A DNA stretch of 64,000 bases from Paractinoplanes atraurantiacus (GTDB lineage: Bacteria > Actinomycetota > Actinomycetes > Mycobacteriales > Micromonosporaceae). This document shows positions 53,469 through 61,915 of this stretch, piece by piece. The translations under genes were made by a program, and so were the position numbers. Under the pieces are notes generated by a model that worked only from the letters and a program-made list of their open reading frames with translations, ran no database searches and was not told the DNA's origin. The stretch's first letter is position 1, and each line of letters starts with the position of its first letter. Where the stretch lies: the NCBI RefSeq assembly GCF_900215205.1, contig NZ_OBDY01000006.1:62001-126000 (forward strand). Direction: 5' to 3'.

Positions 53469-53505
53469 CCATTTTCGGCGCCCTCGACATCGACGGGCGA
53501 AGTTC
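53410..53505. repeat. Long imperfect inverted repeat across the peroxiredoxin stop codon
   Basis: Left arm 53410-53453 and right arm 53468-53505 match over 38 positions except for three substitutions and a six-base insert (CGGAAG) in the left arm; the loop is 14 bases. Outer arms: GAACTTCGCCC / GGGCGAAGTTC; inner arms: CCGAAAATGGC / GCCATTTTCGG. All three substitutions become G-U pairs in a minus-strand RNA. It may end both the peroxiredoxin and convergent zwf transcripts, or be a small palindromic element. Confidence 0.85.
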
Positions 53506-53553
53506 GGTGCGTGGTTCTCTGCGTCTAAAGTTATTATTTGTTAGTTTTGTTTG

Positions 53554-55047
53554 TTAAATGCTGTTCTTCCAGGCCCGGCCCGACCGGCCGATCAGGCGGT
53601 CGGCGTCGGCCGGGCCCCACGAGGCGGCCTCGTAGGTGGGGATCGGCGAGTGGTCGTTGGCCCAGTGCTCGATGATCGGGTCGACGACCCGCCACGACTG
53701 CTCGACCTCGTCGGCGCGGATGAACAGCGTGGAGTCGCCGACCAGAGCGTCGAGCAGCAGCCGCTCGTAGGCCTCGGGCGACTCCTCGGCGAAGGTCTGC
53801 TCGTACGAGAAGTCCATGCTGGCCGTGCGGACCCGGAACGAGTGGCCCGGCACCTTGGCCCCGAAGCGCAGCGAGATGCCCTCGTTGGGCTGGATGCGCA
53901 GGATCAGCGCGTCGGCCTCGAGGTCGGTGAGCTGGTTGGCCGGGATCGGCAGGTGCGGCGGGCGCTGGAACTGCAGGGCCACCTCGGTCACGCGGGCCGG
54001 GAGCCGCTTGCCGGTGCGCACGTAGAACGGGACGCCGGCCCAGCGCCAGTTGTCGACGTTGAGCCGCATGGCCGCGTACGTCTCCGTGCGCGACAGCGGG
54101 TCGACGCCGGTCTCCTCGCGATAGCCGGCCATCAGCTCCTCGCGGGTGCCGCCCCGCGTGTACTGGCCGCGGACCGCCAGGTCGGCGATGTCGCGGTTGG
54201 TGGGCAGCCGGATCGCCTGGAGGAGTTTCGCCTTCTCGTTGCGCAGGCCCTCGGCCTCGAACGACGCCGGCGGCTCCATCAGGGCCAGCGCGAGCACCTG
54301 GAGCACGTGGTTCTGCACGATGTCGCGCATGGCGCCGGCGTGCTCGTAGAAGCCGCCGCGGGTGCCGACGCCGAGCGTCTCGGCCACCGTGATCTGCACG
54401 TGGTCGACCCACGAGCGGTCCCAGATGGGCTGGAAGATGGAGTTGGCGAAGCGCAGGGCCAGAACGTTCTGGACCGTGTCCTTGCCCAAGTAGTGGTCGA
54501 TGCGGAAGACCTGGTGCTCGTCGAAGGCGCTGTGCACGACGCCGTCGAGCTCGCGGGCGGTCGGCAGGTCGCGGCCGTACGGCTTCTCGATGACCAGCCG
54601 GGAGAAGGAGCCCTCCGGCGCGTGGTTGAGCCCGGCCCCGGCCAGCCCGTTGATCACCGGCTTGAACGCCTCGGCCGGGGTCGAGAGGTAGAACAGCCGG
54701 TTACCGGCCGTGCCGCGGGTGGCGTCGAGCTCGTCGAGGGTCTCGGCCAGCCGCTTGTACGTCTCGGGGTCGTCGTAGCCGCCCGACACGTACCGGATGC
54801 CGCCGGAGAGCTGCGCCTTGTCGCTGAGCGTGCGCCCGTCGAGCGAGCTGGCGGCGAACTGCTCGTCCTCCATCGGCGTGCGGGCCACGCCGACCAGGGC
54901 GAACTCGCCGGGAAGGCGGTTGTGCCGCGCGAGGCTCTCCACGGCCGGGAGCAGCTTGCGCCGGGTCAGGTCGCCCGACGCTCCGAAGATCACCAGCGTG
55001 GCGGGCGGAGCGCTGCGCTCCTGGATGAGCTGAGGGACGTTGTCCAT
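53554..55047 (-). CDS. zwf: Glucose-6-phosphate 1-dehydrogenase
   Basis: A 497-residue G6PD. NADP-binding VIFGASGDLTRRKLLPA, substrate motif RLVIEKPYGRDL and the active-site RIDHYLGKDTVQN are all intact. The length is normal. It catalyses the first step of the oxidative pentose phosphate route, making NADPH. No opcA, tal or gnd gene is adjacent in the window. ATG 55047 is used; the upstream MLHP... extension does not look coding. The 3' flank (53524-53560) is AT-rich, then the long inverted repeat. Confidence 0.95.
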   Translation of the reverse strand: MDNVPQLIQERSAPPATLVIFGASGDLTRRKLLPAVESLARHNRLPGEFALVGVARTPMEDEQFAASSLDGRTLSDKAQLSGGIRYVSGGYDDPETYKRLAETLDELDATRGTAGNRLFYLSTPAEAFKPVINGLAGAGLNHAPEGSFSRLVIEKPYGRDLPTARELDGVVHSAFDEHQVFRIDHYLGKDTVQNVLALRFANSIFQPIWDRSWVDHVQITVAETLGVGTRGGFYEHAGAMRDIVQNHVLQVLALALMEPPASFEAEGLRNEKAKLLQAIRLPTNRDIADLAVRGQYTRGGTREELMAGYREETGVDPLSRTETYAAMRLNVDNWRWAGVPFYVRTGKRLPARVTEVALQFQRPPHLPIPANQLTDLEADALILRIQPNEGISLRFGAKVPGHSFRVRTASMDFSYEQTFAEESPEAYERLLLDALVGDSTLFIRADEVEQSWRVVDPIIEHWANDHSPIPTYEAASWGPADADRLIGRSGRAWKNSI

Positions 55048-55196
55048 GATTCTGCGTGTCCTTCGACCGTCGGGACCTTCCGGGAGAACCCTACGCAGAG
55101 TTGACCCGTCGCGGTTCAGATCCATCCCTCGATGCGACGCGGGATACAGCGACAAAAGTGGCAAAATAGGGTGAAGCATCCACCGAGGGGGATCCC

Positions 55197-56135
55197 GTGA
55201 AGTACCGGCTCGTGACCCGAAGCGATTTCGACGGCTTGGTCTGCGCGGTCCTGCTGCGCCACCTCGACATGATCGACGAGATCAAGTTCGTACATCCCAA
55301 GGACGTCCAGGACGGCGAGGTCGAGGTCACCGCCAACGACATTTTGACCAATTTGCCGTACGCCCCGGGCGCGCACATGGTGTTCGACCACCACCACTCC
55401 GAGACCCTGCGCAACGAGGGCAACCTGGCGAATCACGTGATCGACGCCGACGCGCCGTCGGCCGCCCGGGTCATCTACGAGCACTTCGGGGCGGCCGAGC
55501 GCTTCCCCAAGGTCTCCGACGACCTCATGAAGGCGGTCGACCAGGCCGACTCGGCCCATTACGAGCTCGACGACATTCTGCACCCCGAGGGCTGGACGCT
55601 GCTGAACTTCCTGATGGACAGCCGTACGGGGCTGGGGCGCTTCCGGGAGTTCCGGATCTCCAACTACCAGCTGATGATGCAGCTGATCGACGCCTGCATC
55701 GAGCACCAGGACGTCAACGAGATCCTCGCGCTGCCCGACGTGGCCGAGCGGGCCGAGCTGTTCCAGGCCCAGTACGACCTGTTCGTCGAGCAGCTGAAAC
55801 GGGTCAGTCACCTCGAGGGCGACGTGGTCGTGGTCGACCTGCGCGAGGAGGAGGTGATCCACGCCGGGAACCGGTTCATGGTGTACGCGCTGTTCCCGGA
55901 GTCGCGGGTCTCGATGCACATCATCTGGGGCCGGCAGAAGCTCAACACCGTCTTCGCCTGCGGAAAGTCAATCCTCGACCGCACCTCGCCGGTCGACGTG
56001 GGCGAGGTCATGCTCCGCTACGGCGGGGGCGGGCACGTGGCCGCCGGCACCTGCCAGGTGCCGCACGAGGACTCCGACCGGGTCCAGCGGGAGATCATCG
56101 ACGCTCTGCGGAGTCCCCGAACCGTTTCAGTGTGA
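55197..56135 (+). CDS. DHH-family phosphoesterase
   Basis: A 312-residue protein. The metal-binding motifs RSDFDG (8-13), FDHHHSE and a C-terminal GGGGHVAAGTC show a DHH/DHHA1 phosphoesterase of the exopolyphosphatase/NrnA group. It may cleave short oligonucleotides, cyclic-dinucleotide products or polyphosphate; this cannot be resolved by eye. GTG 55197 follows GAGGGGGA. It is divergent from zwf. Confidence 0.86.
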   Translation: MKYRLVTRSDFDGLVCAVLLRHLDMIDEIKFVHPKDVQDGEVEVTANDILTNLPYAPGAHMVFDHHHSETLRNEGNLANHVIDADAPSAARVIYEHFGAAERFPKVSDDLMKAVDQADSAHYELDDILHPEGWTLLNFLMDSRTGLGRFREFRISNYQLMMQLIDACIEHQDVNEILALPDVAERAELFQAQYDLFVEQLKRVSHLEGDVVVVDLREEEVIHAGNRFMVYALFPESRVSMHIIWGRQKLNTVFACGKSILDRTSPVDVGEVMLRYGGGGHVAAGTCQVPHEDSDRVQREIIDALRSPRTVSV

Positions 56136-56137
56136 CT

Positions 56138-56168
56138 CGAGGGGTGGGGTCAGCGACCCCACCCCTCG
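56138..56168 (+). terminator. Strong hairpin terminator after the DHH gene
   Basis: A perfect 14-base stem (CGAGGGGTGGGGTC / GACCCCACCCCTCG) with an AGC loop, starting three bases after the stop codon. There is no T-run, as is common in high-GC actinomycetes. It also faces the convergent YcnI-like gene. Confidence 0.8.
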
Positions 56169-56276
56169 TCCGCGAGTCGCGAACCGTGCCCAACGGTCCC
56201 ACTCGCCGGTCGTGCGCCGCGCCCCACGCGCGTCATCACGACGGTTTCCCGCGTCCACCATCGCGGGAGTCTCTTG

Positions 56277-57110
56277 TCAGCCTTTGAAGGCCCACTTGCT
56301 GGAGCCGGCCGTGACCGGCTCCTTCTCCTCCTCTTTCGCCTCTTCCATCTCCGGCTCGTCGGGCTCGTCGTCGTCCTGCTCGGCCCGGTGCCGGCCGCGG
56401 AACATCACGACCGCGCCGCCGAGCAGCACGAGGCCGGCCACGACCCAGCCGCCGATCGACCAGATGGACGGGCCGCGCTCGGCGTCGGCCACGGTCTGCG
56501 CGAAGAGCTGCGCCTCGGCGTCGTCCGTGGTGCCGGTCGTGGTCGTACCGCCGCCGTGGGCGTTGTGCCCGGCCGGGGCACCTCCGGTGCCCGGCGTCAG
56601 CGTCAGGTCGGCCGGCGGCATCGAGGGTCCGGGTTTCCCATTTCCGTACGTGGTCACGACCGTGAACCGCATCGACGACAGGGTCGGCAGCGGCCCGATG
56701 GCCACCCGCACATCGGTGCCCTGGCCGGGAGCGAGGTCCTTGCCGGGCATCGCGATCCAGGTGATCGAGGCGGCGGTCTCGGTGGCCTTGGTGTCGCCGT
56801 GGATGGTCGGCAACGGCGTCGCGAGGTCGCGCATCTCGATCTTCGGGCCCCAGTTGTCGACCGAGAGCGGGTAGACCTCGGCCACCGGGGTGTCGTCCGG
56901 CAGTTGCAGCTTGATCGTGTGGATCGGCTGATCGCCGGTGTTGGTGACGTGGAAGGTCAGGTTCTCGCCCTCGCCCTGGGGCGCGGTGCTCGGGGAGACC
57001 GACACGTCGGCCAGGGCGGGTGCCGCGATGAGTACGCCGAACAACGCGGCGGCGGTGGGGACGCCCGCGCGGCGGGCCAGGTGGCGGTGTGTCAGGAGAA
57101 AGGGCCTCAC
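56277..57110 (-). CDS. YcnI-like (DUF1775) membrane-anchored protein
   Basis: A 277-residue exported protein. Signal peptide to about 34 (APALA), then a beta-sandwich (VSVSPSTAPQGEGENLTFHV; VDNWGPKIEM; ASITWIAMPGKDLAPGQ), a Gly/Thr/His linker, a TM helix (about 214-236) and an acidic cytoplasmic tail. YcnI proteins bind copper with the N-terminal His of the mature chain; here the residue after the cleavage site is Asp. No ycnJ/copCD-like neighbour is present. It may therefore have another role. Confidence 0.82.
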   Translation of the reverse strand: MRPFLLTHRHLARRAGVPTAAALFGVLIAAPALADVSVSPSTAPQGEGENLTFHVTNTGDQPIHTIKLQLPDDTPVAEVYPLSVDNWGPKIEMRDLATPLPTIHGDTKATETAASITWIAMPGKDLAPGQGTDVRVAIGPLPTLSSMRFTVVTTYGNGKPGPSMPPADLTLTPGTGGAPAGHNAHGGGTTTTGTTDDAEAQLFAQTVADAERGPSIWSIGGWVVAGLVLLGGAVVMFRGRHRAEQDDDEPDEPEMEEAKEEEKEPVTAGSSKWAFKG

Positions 57111-57191
57111 GAGGGGTAGTTCGGATCACACGCCGGAAAGGTTCAACGAGTCCGGCAAAGTTTTCGGAACGGGGTTGGGGATGATGAACGT

Positions 57192-57404
57192 ATGCGTGAC
57201 GTACCCATCGACGGCGACATGATTAGACTCGGACAGTTCCTCAAGCTCGCGGACCTCATCGACACCGGGGGAGAGGGCAAGGTCCTCATCGCCTCCGGCG
57301 ACGTGACGGTGAACGGCGAGGTGGACACGCGCCGGGGCCGCCAGCTGCACCCGGGCGACGTCGTCGAGGTTTTCGGGCGTGAGGCGCGCGTGTCCTCCAG
57401 TTAG
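57192..57404 (+). CDS. S4-domain RNA-binding protein
   Basis: A 70-residue single S4 domain of the YaaA/RlbA-like class: IRLGQFLKLADLIDTGGEGK, LIASGDVTVNGEVDTRRGRQ and LHPGDVVEV. It probably binds ribosomal RNA or ribosome subunits. ATG 57192 with a purine-rich leader. Confidence 0.87.
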   Translation: MRDVPIDGDMIRLGQFLKLADLIDTGGEGKVLIASGDVTVNGEVDTRRGRQLHPGDVVEVFGREARVSSS

Positions 57405-57540
57405 GACGTTCGGCCCATCCGTTGATGCCCGTTTATCCAACGGAACGTGACGAAAGGTTGACATCGTGTCGATCTCAGGCATCTACTGAGGGCCGGTGTA
57501 ACCGGCGTCACAGGGCGCCGGGCCTCGCTGAGGAGGCCCT

Positions 57541-58902
57541 ATGTTTGGCAGGCACCCGCGCGCTCTGCTCGCCGCGTCCGCCGCTTTCCTGCTCGCCCTG
57601 ACCGGGTGCGCGGGCTGGGGCGGCGGGCCGGGCGGCGAAGGCCCGAACAGCATCAACGTCCTGATGGTGAACAACCCGCAGATGATCGATCTGCAGCGGC
57701 TGACCGCCGACAACTTCACCAAGCAGACCGGCATCAACGTCAACTTCACGGTGCTTCCCGAGAACGACGTCCGCGACAAGATCAGCCAGGAGTTCTCCAG
57801 CCAGGCCGGGCAGTACGACGTGGCCTCGCTCAGCAACTTCGAGATCCCCATCTACGCGAAGTCGAAGTGGATCGCCCCGCTCGATGACTACGTGGCCGCG
57901 GACACCGCCTTCAACCAGGCGGACATCCTCAAGCCGATGACGACCTCGCTGACCGCCGACGACGGCAAGCTCTACGGCGAGCCCTTCTACGGCGAGTCGT
58001 CGTTCCTGATGTTCCGCAAGGACGTGCTCGAGGCCAACAACATCGAGATGCCGGCCAACCCGACCTGGCGGCAGGTGGCCGACATCGCCGCCCGGGTCGA
58101 CGGCAAGCAGCCCGGCATGCGCGGCATCTGCCTGCGCGGCCAGCCCGGCTGGGGCCAGATCTTCGCCCCGCTCACCACGGTCGTCAACACGTTCGGCGGC
58201 ACCTGGTTCGAGAAGGACTGGACGGCCAAGGTCGACGCGCCCGAGTTCACCGAGGCCACCAAGTTCTACGTCGACCTGGTCCGGGCTCACGGCGAGAACG
58301 GCGCCCCGCAGGCCGGCTTCACCGAGTGCCTGAACAACCTGGTCCAGGGCAACGTCGCCATGTGGTACGACGCGACGAGCGCCGCCGGCTCGCTCGAGGC
58401 CGACGACTCACCGGTCAAAGGCAAGATCGGCTATGTGGCGGCGCCGGTCGAGAAGACCAAGTCGTCCGGCTGGCTCTACGCCTGGTCGTGGAGCATCCAG
58501 CAGGCCAGCGAGAAGAAGGACAACGCCTGGAAGTTCATCTCCTGGGCCTCCAGCAAGCAGTACGAGGAGCTCGTCGGCCAGCAGGTCGGGTGGTCCAGCG
58601 TTCCGGCGGGCAAGCGCGCGTCCACATATGAGAACCAGGACTACCTTAAGGTGGCCTCGGCCTTCGCCGAGCCGACGAAGTCGGCGATCGAGAGCGCCGA
58701 CCCGCGCAACCCCGGCGTGCAGCCGCGCCCGGCGATCGGCATCCAGTTCATCGACATCCCCGAGTTCACGGATCTGGGCACACAGGTGTCGCAGTACGTG
58801 AGCTCGGCCATCGCCGGCCAGATGAGCGTCGACGACGCGCTGAAACGCGGCCAGCGGCTGGCCGAGGACGTCTCCGAGCGCTACCAGTCACGGGAGGGAT
58901 AG
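57541..58902 (+). CDS. Sugar/polyol ABC transporter substrate-binding lipoprotein
   Basis: A 453-residue lipoprotein with lipobox ALTGC (Cys near 22) and a Gly-rich linker. The body is a family 1 solute-binding protein (LTADNFTKQTGINVNFTVLP; WTAKVDAPEFTEATKFYVDL; WLYAWSWSIQQASEKKDNAW), similar in feel to SmoE-type mannitol/sorbitol binders. The leader has GAGGAGG before the ATG, a small hairpin GCCGGT-GTA-ACCGGC (57492-57506) that could be an operator, and TTGACA at 57458-57463 as a possible -35. Confidence 0.9.
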   Translation: MFGRHPRALLAASAAFLLALTGCAGWGGGPGGEGPNSINVLMVNNPQMIDLQRLTADNFTKQTGINVNFTVLPENDVRDKISQEFSSQAGQYDVASLSNFEIPIYAKSKWIAPLDDYVAADTAFNQADILKPMTTSLTADDGKLYGEPFYGESSFLMFRKDVLEANNIEMPANPTWRQVADIAARVDGKQPGMRGICLRGQPGWGQIFAPLTTVVNTFGGTWFEKDWTAKVDAPEFTEATKFYVDLVRAHGENGAPQAGFTECLNNLVQGNVAMWYDATSAAGSLEADDSPVKGKIGYVAAPVEKTKSSGWLYAWSWSIQQASEKKDNAWKFISWASSKQYEELVGQQVGWSSVPAGKRASTYENQDYLKVASAFAEPTKSAIESADPRNPGVQPRPAIGIQFIDIPEFTDLGTQVSQYVSSAIAGQMSVDDALKRGQRLAEDVSERYQSREG

Positions 58903-58904
58903 CC

Positions 58905-59861
58905 ATGACTTCCGTCGCCGAGAAGTCCCGCGTCGGCACCGAGGGCCCACCCCCGTCCGGCGCCGCCCGGCGCACGTCGGCCTGGGCCCGCCGCGCCCCG
59001 CTGATGCCCGCCCTGATCTTCATGATCGTGGTCACCCAGCTGCCGTTCGTGGCCACCCTGGTCATCTCGTTCATGAACTGGAACGCCTACTACCCCGACG
59101 AGGTGGGCTTCGCCGGCTTCGACAATTTCGTGCGCGTCTTCACCGACGTCAACATGCGCGACGCGGTCTGGACGACCATTCTGCTGACCGTCGGAGTCGT
59201 CCTCATCAGCCTGGTCCTCGGTCTGGGAATCGCCCTGCTCCTCGACCGCAAGTTCCGGGGCCGGGGCGCCGTCCGCACGATGATGATCGCCCCGTTCCTG
59301 GTCGTGCCGGTGGCGGCGGCGCTGATCTGGAAGCACGCGCTCTACAACCCCGAGTACGGCCTGTTCAACGGCGCCCTGACCTGGATCTGGGGCCTGTTCG
59401 GCTCGGACAACCCGCCGCAGCCCGACTGGATCAGCAACATGCCGCTGTGGGCGGTCATCTTCTCGCTGGTCTGGCAGTGGACCCCGTTCATGATGCTGAT
59501 CCTGCTGGCCGGCTTGCAGGGCCGGCCGCTGGACGTGATCGAGGCGGCCCGCATCGACGGCGCCAACAACTGGCAGATCTTCTACAGCATGACGCTGCCC
59601 CACCTGCGGCAATATCTGGAGCTGGGCGCGCTGTTGGGCTCGATCTACATCGTCCAGAACTTCGACGCCGTCTTCACCATCACGTCGGGCGGCCTGGGCA
59701 CGGCCAACCTGCCGTACACCATCTATCAGATCTTCTATCAGGCCCACGACTACGGCCGCGCCTCCGCCGCCGCGGTCATCGTCGTCATCGGCACCATCAT
59801 CATCGCGACGTTCGCCCTGCGCACGGTGTCGTCGCTCTTCAAGCAGGAGGCGGGCCGATGA
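58905..59861 (+). CDS. ABC sugar transporter permease (MalF-like)
   Basis: A 318-residue permease with six TM helices. It starts two bases after the substrate-binding gene and carries the permease EAA-type loop (DVIEAARIDGANNWQIFYSM) that contacts the ATPase. Works with the next gene as a heterodimer to import a sugar or polyol. Confidence 0.92.
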   Translation: MTSVAEKSRVGTEGPPPSGAARRTSAWARRAPLMPALIFMIVVTQLPFVATLVISFMNWNAYYPDEVGFAGFDNFVRVFTDVNMRDAVWTTILLTVGVVLISLVLGLGIALLLDRKFRGRGAVRTMMIAPFLVVPVAAALIWKHALYNPEYGLFNGALTWIWGLFGSDNPPQPDWISNMPLWAVIFSLVWQWTPFMMLILLAGLQGRPLDVIEAARIDGANNWQIFYSMTLPHLRQYLELGALLGSIYIVQNFDAVFTITSGGLGTANLPYTIYQIFYQAHDYGRASAAAVIVVIGTIIIATFALRTVSSLFKQEAGR

Positions 59862-60706
59862 CAGCTGTTGCTGCACCTGTGGTCAAGAAGAAGGAGCGCG
59901 GAGGGGCGTGGCTCTCCCTGCTGGCCTGGGTGGTGGGCCTCCTCTTCGTCCTCCCGGTCGTCTGGATGGTGCTGACCTCGTTCCATTCCGAGGCCAACGC
60001 CGCCACCAACCCGCCGTCGGTCTTCGCCCCGCTCACCCTCGAGGGCTACCGCGAGTTCTTCTCCGGCGGCGCCTCCCCGTGGCCGCCGCTCCTGAACTCC
60101 CTGACCGCGAGCGTCCTCTCCACGGCGCTGGTGCTCGTGCTGGCCATTCCGGCCGCGTACGCCCTGTCCATCAAGCCGGTCCAGAAGTGGAGCGACGTTC
60201 TCTTCTTCTTCCTGTCGACCAAGATGCTGCCGGTCGTGGCCGGCCTGCTGCCGCTGTACCTGTTCGCCCAGAACGCGGGCCTGCTGGACAACATCTGGCT
60301 GCTGATCATCTTCTACACCTCGATGAACCTGCCGATCGCGGTGTGGATGATGCGCTCGTTCCTCTCCGAGGTCCCGGTGGAGATGCTGGAGGCGGCCCAG
60401 ATGGACGGCGCCAACCTCATCAAGACGCTGCGCTCGGTGATCGCCCCCGTGGTCACCCCCGGCATCGCCGCCACGGCCCTGATCTGCTTCATCTTCAGCT
60501 GGAACGAGCTCTTGTTCGCCCGCGTCCTCACAGCCACGGTCGCCGAGACGGCCCCGGTCTTCCTGACAGCTTTCGTCACAAGCCAGGGCCTGTTCCTGGC
60601 CCAGTTGTGCGCCGCCGCTTTCGTCGTCTCCCTGCCGGTCCTGGTGGCCGGCTTCGCCGCCCAGGACAAGCTCGTCCAGGGCCTCTCCCTGGGCTCGGTG
60701 AAGTAA
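59858..60706 (+). CDS. ABC sugar transporter permease (MalG-like)
   Basis: A 282-residue permease with six TM helices and EAA loop VEMLEAAQMDGANLIKTLRS. The ATG overlaps the previous stop by four bases. No ATPase gene follows; in actinomycetes such operons commonly share a distant MsiK-type ATPase. No dehydrogenase gene is attached. Confidence 0.92.
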   Translation: MTAVAAPVVKKKERGGAWLSLLAWVVGLLFVLPVVWMVLTSFHSEANAATNPPSVFAPLTLEGYREFFSGGASPWPPLLNSLTASVLSTALVLVLAIPAAYALSIKPVQKWSDVLFFFLSTKMLPVVAGLLPLYLFAQNAGLLDNIWLLIIFYTSMNLPIAVWMMRSFLSEVPVEMLEAAQMDGANLIKTLRSVIAPVVTPGIAATALICFIFSWNELLFARVLTATVAETAPVFLTAFVTSQGLFLAQLCAAAFVVSLPVLVAGFAAQDKLVQGLSLGSVK

Positions 60707-60735
60707 GAGACTTTCCTCTCCGCCCCCTCAATAAA

Positions 60736-60766
60736 GGTGGCCGGCCCGCTCCGCGGACCGGCCACC
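60736..60766 (+). terminator. Hairpin terminator of the ABC operon
   Basis: GGTGGCCGG (60736-60744) pairs with CCGGCCACC (60758-60766), 30 bases after the last stop. It lies between two convergent genes. Confidence 0.75.
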
Positions 60767-60783
60767 CGGCGCTCGGTTCGTCG

Positions 60784-61383
60784 CTATGTCGTCGCGTTGG
60801 AGATTTGACGTAGGACCCAAAGAGACCGGTTCGCCTTGTGCCAGTTCGGCCAGTCGACGTCAGGCCAGCCGGATGCCTCACGGAGTTGCTCGAGGCGTTT
60901 CCGAAGGACGCTCAGCTGTTCAAGCGGTACGCGATTGCCGTGCCCCGACGCCCCCACGACAGAGGATGCGAGGCGGACGACATCGGCATCTACGTGGCTG
61001 ATCCGCTCCGCCTTCCTCAGCAGATAGCCCAAGGTGAAGATCGCAGCCCGGCGCGAATCGCCGTACCAGCAGGCCGGGAAAATCGGGTTGGTGTCGGACG
61101 ATCGTGGAGTGCGTCGCCCGAGCCGTTTGGCCTCCCTCCGACGGGCGGCATACGCGTCGACTTCCACCAGCCACAGTTCCCGGCTCGCCGTCAACATGCC
61201 CAGCGCTCGAAGTAACGCGGCCTCGTCGCGACGGAAGGAACCTGCGCTCTGGCTCAGATAGCTGAACGTCGCAAGATAGCCCAGCGGCCGGTAGAGCTGG
61301 ACGCAGCCGCCCAAAGCGTTGATCCGTTGTCCGTAGGGCAACGACCCATCCGCCACCTTGCGGGCGTACGTTCCGTAGCTCAC
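60784..61383 (-). CDS. Hypothetical protein next to an IS relic
   Basis: About 199 residues from GTG 61383: VSYGTYARKVADGSLPYGQR, then LYRPLGYLATFSYLSQSAGS, a mid helix rich in Arg/Lys, and a C-terminal WPNWHKANRSLWVLRQISNA. No family recognised; probably cytoplasmic. The open frame goes on to 61536, but that part is antisense to a decayed IS110 transposase, so the true 5' end may be lost or at 61383. No Shine-Dalgarno is visible. Confidence 0.55.
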   Translation of the reverse strand: MSYGTYARKVADGSLPYGQRINALGGCVQLYRPLGYLATFSYLSQSAGSFRRDEAALLRALGMLTASRELWLVEVDAYAARRREAKRLGRRTPRSSDTNPIFPACWYGDSRRAAIFTLGYLLRKAERISHVDADVVRLASSVVGASGHGNRVPLEQLSVLRKRLEQLREASGWPDVDWPNWHKANRSLWVLRQISNATT

Positions 61384-61424
61384 CCGGCAAGGGTATGCGC
61401 CGGTACAGCCGTCCGGCGGCAGGC

Positions 61425-61790
61425 CGTCCTCCACGACACGACCATGGCGTTGCGGCTGCTGGTCGACCGCCGCGATCAGCTCGGCCGGGCCCGCATCGAG
61501 ATCGTGTCCCGGCGGCATCACCTGCCGCTCGGGCAATGTTCAACACCGTCCGCCCTCGCGACGTCGGCACAACCCGAACTGGTCGCTTCCACCGGCAGCA
61601 CGCTGGAGAAACTTCACGGCATCGGCCCTTCCGGCGACGTCAGCCGCCCGCTACTACCGACGCAAACTCGCCTTGCGCGCCCTCAAACGCAGGCTCCCGA
61701 CGTCGTCCGAACCCCAAGGCCGACACTTCGGAAAAGTCACCCTTCGAAGGCCACCTTTCTCACCGCCTATTGACACAGAAGGTGCCATGA
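61425..61790 (+). pseudogene. Decayed IS110-family transposase
   Basis: Three frames on the plus strand together resemble an IS110/IS116 transposase. Frame 1 (from about 61425) gives LHDTTMALRLLVDRRDQLGR then ARIEIVSR, where the family has ALRLLADRRDQL..AR...NR. Frame 3 (from 61542) gives NTVRPRDVGTTR, matching TVRPRDV.GKTRR. Frame 2 (from about 61640) gives AARYYRRKLALRALKRRL, matching the C-terminal AYYRRKLAEGKTP..ALRCLKRR, with about eight residues deleted. Most of the catalytic N-terminus and the middle are gone. No terminal repeats were found. Confidence 0.7.
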
Positions 61791-61904
61791 GAATGTGCGT
61801 CTCGCTGGCCGGAAAATGTGTTGCATCGCCCGCCGTGCCGAGGTCGGTCGTATTCTTTCGCGACTGGTGTGATCGTTTTATTGTTCTCGATCTTCGGGGT
61901 GCGG

Positions 61905-61910
61905 GATAAT
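61905..61910 (+). promoter_or_regulatory. Candidate -10 of a leaderless promoter
   Basis: GATAAT lies six bases before the ATG at 61916, with TTGTTC 18 bases upstream as a weak -35. The spacing would place the transcript start at or next to the ATG, which has no Shine-Dalgarno. Confidence 0.45.
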
Positions 61911-61915
61911 GGTTC

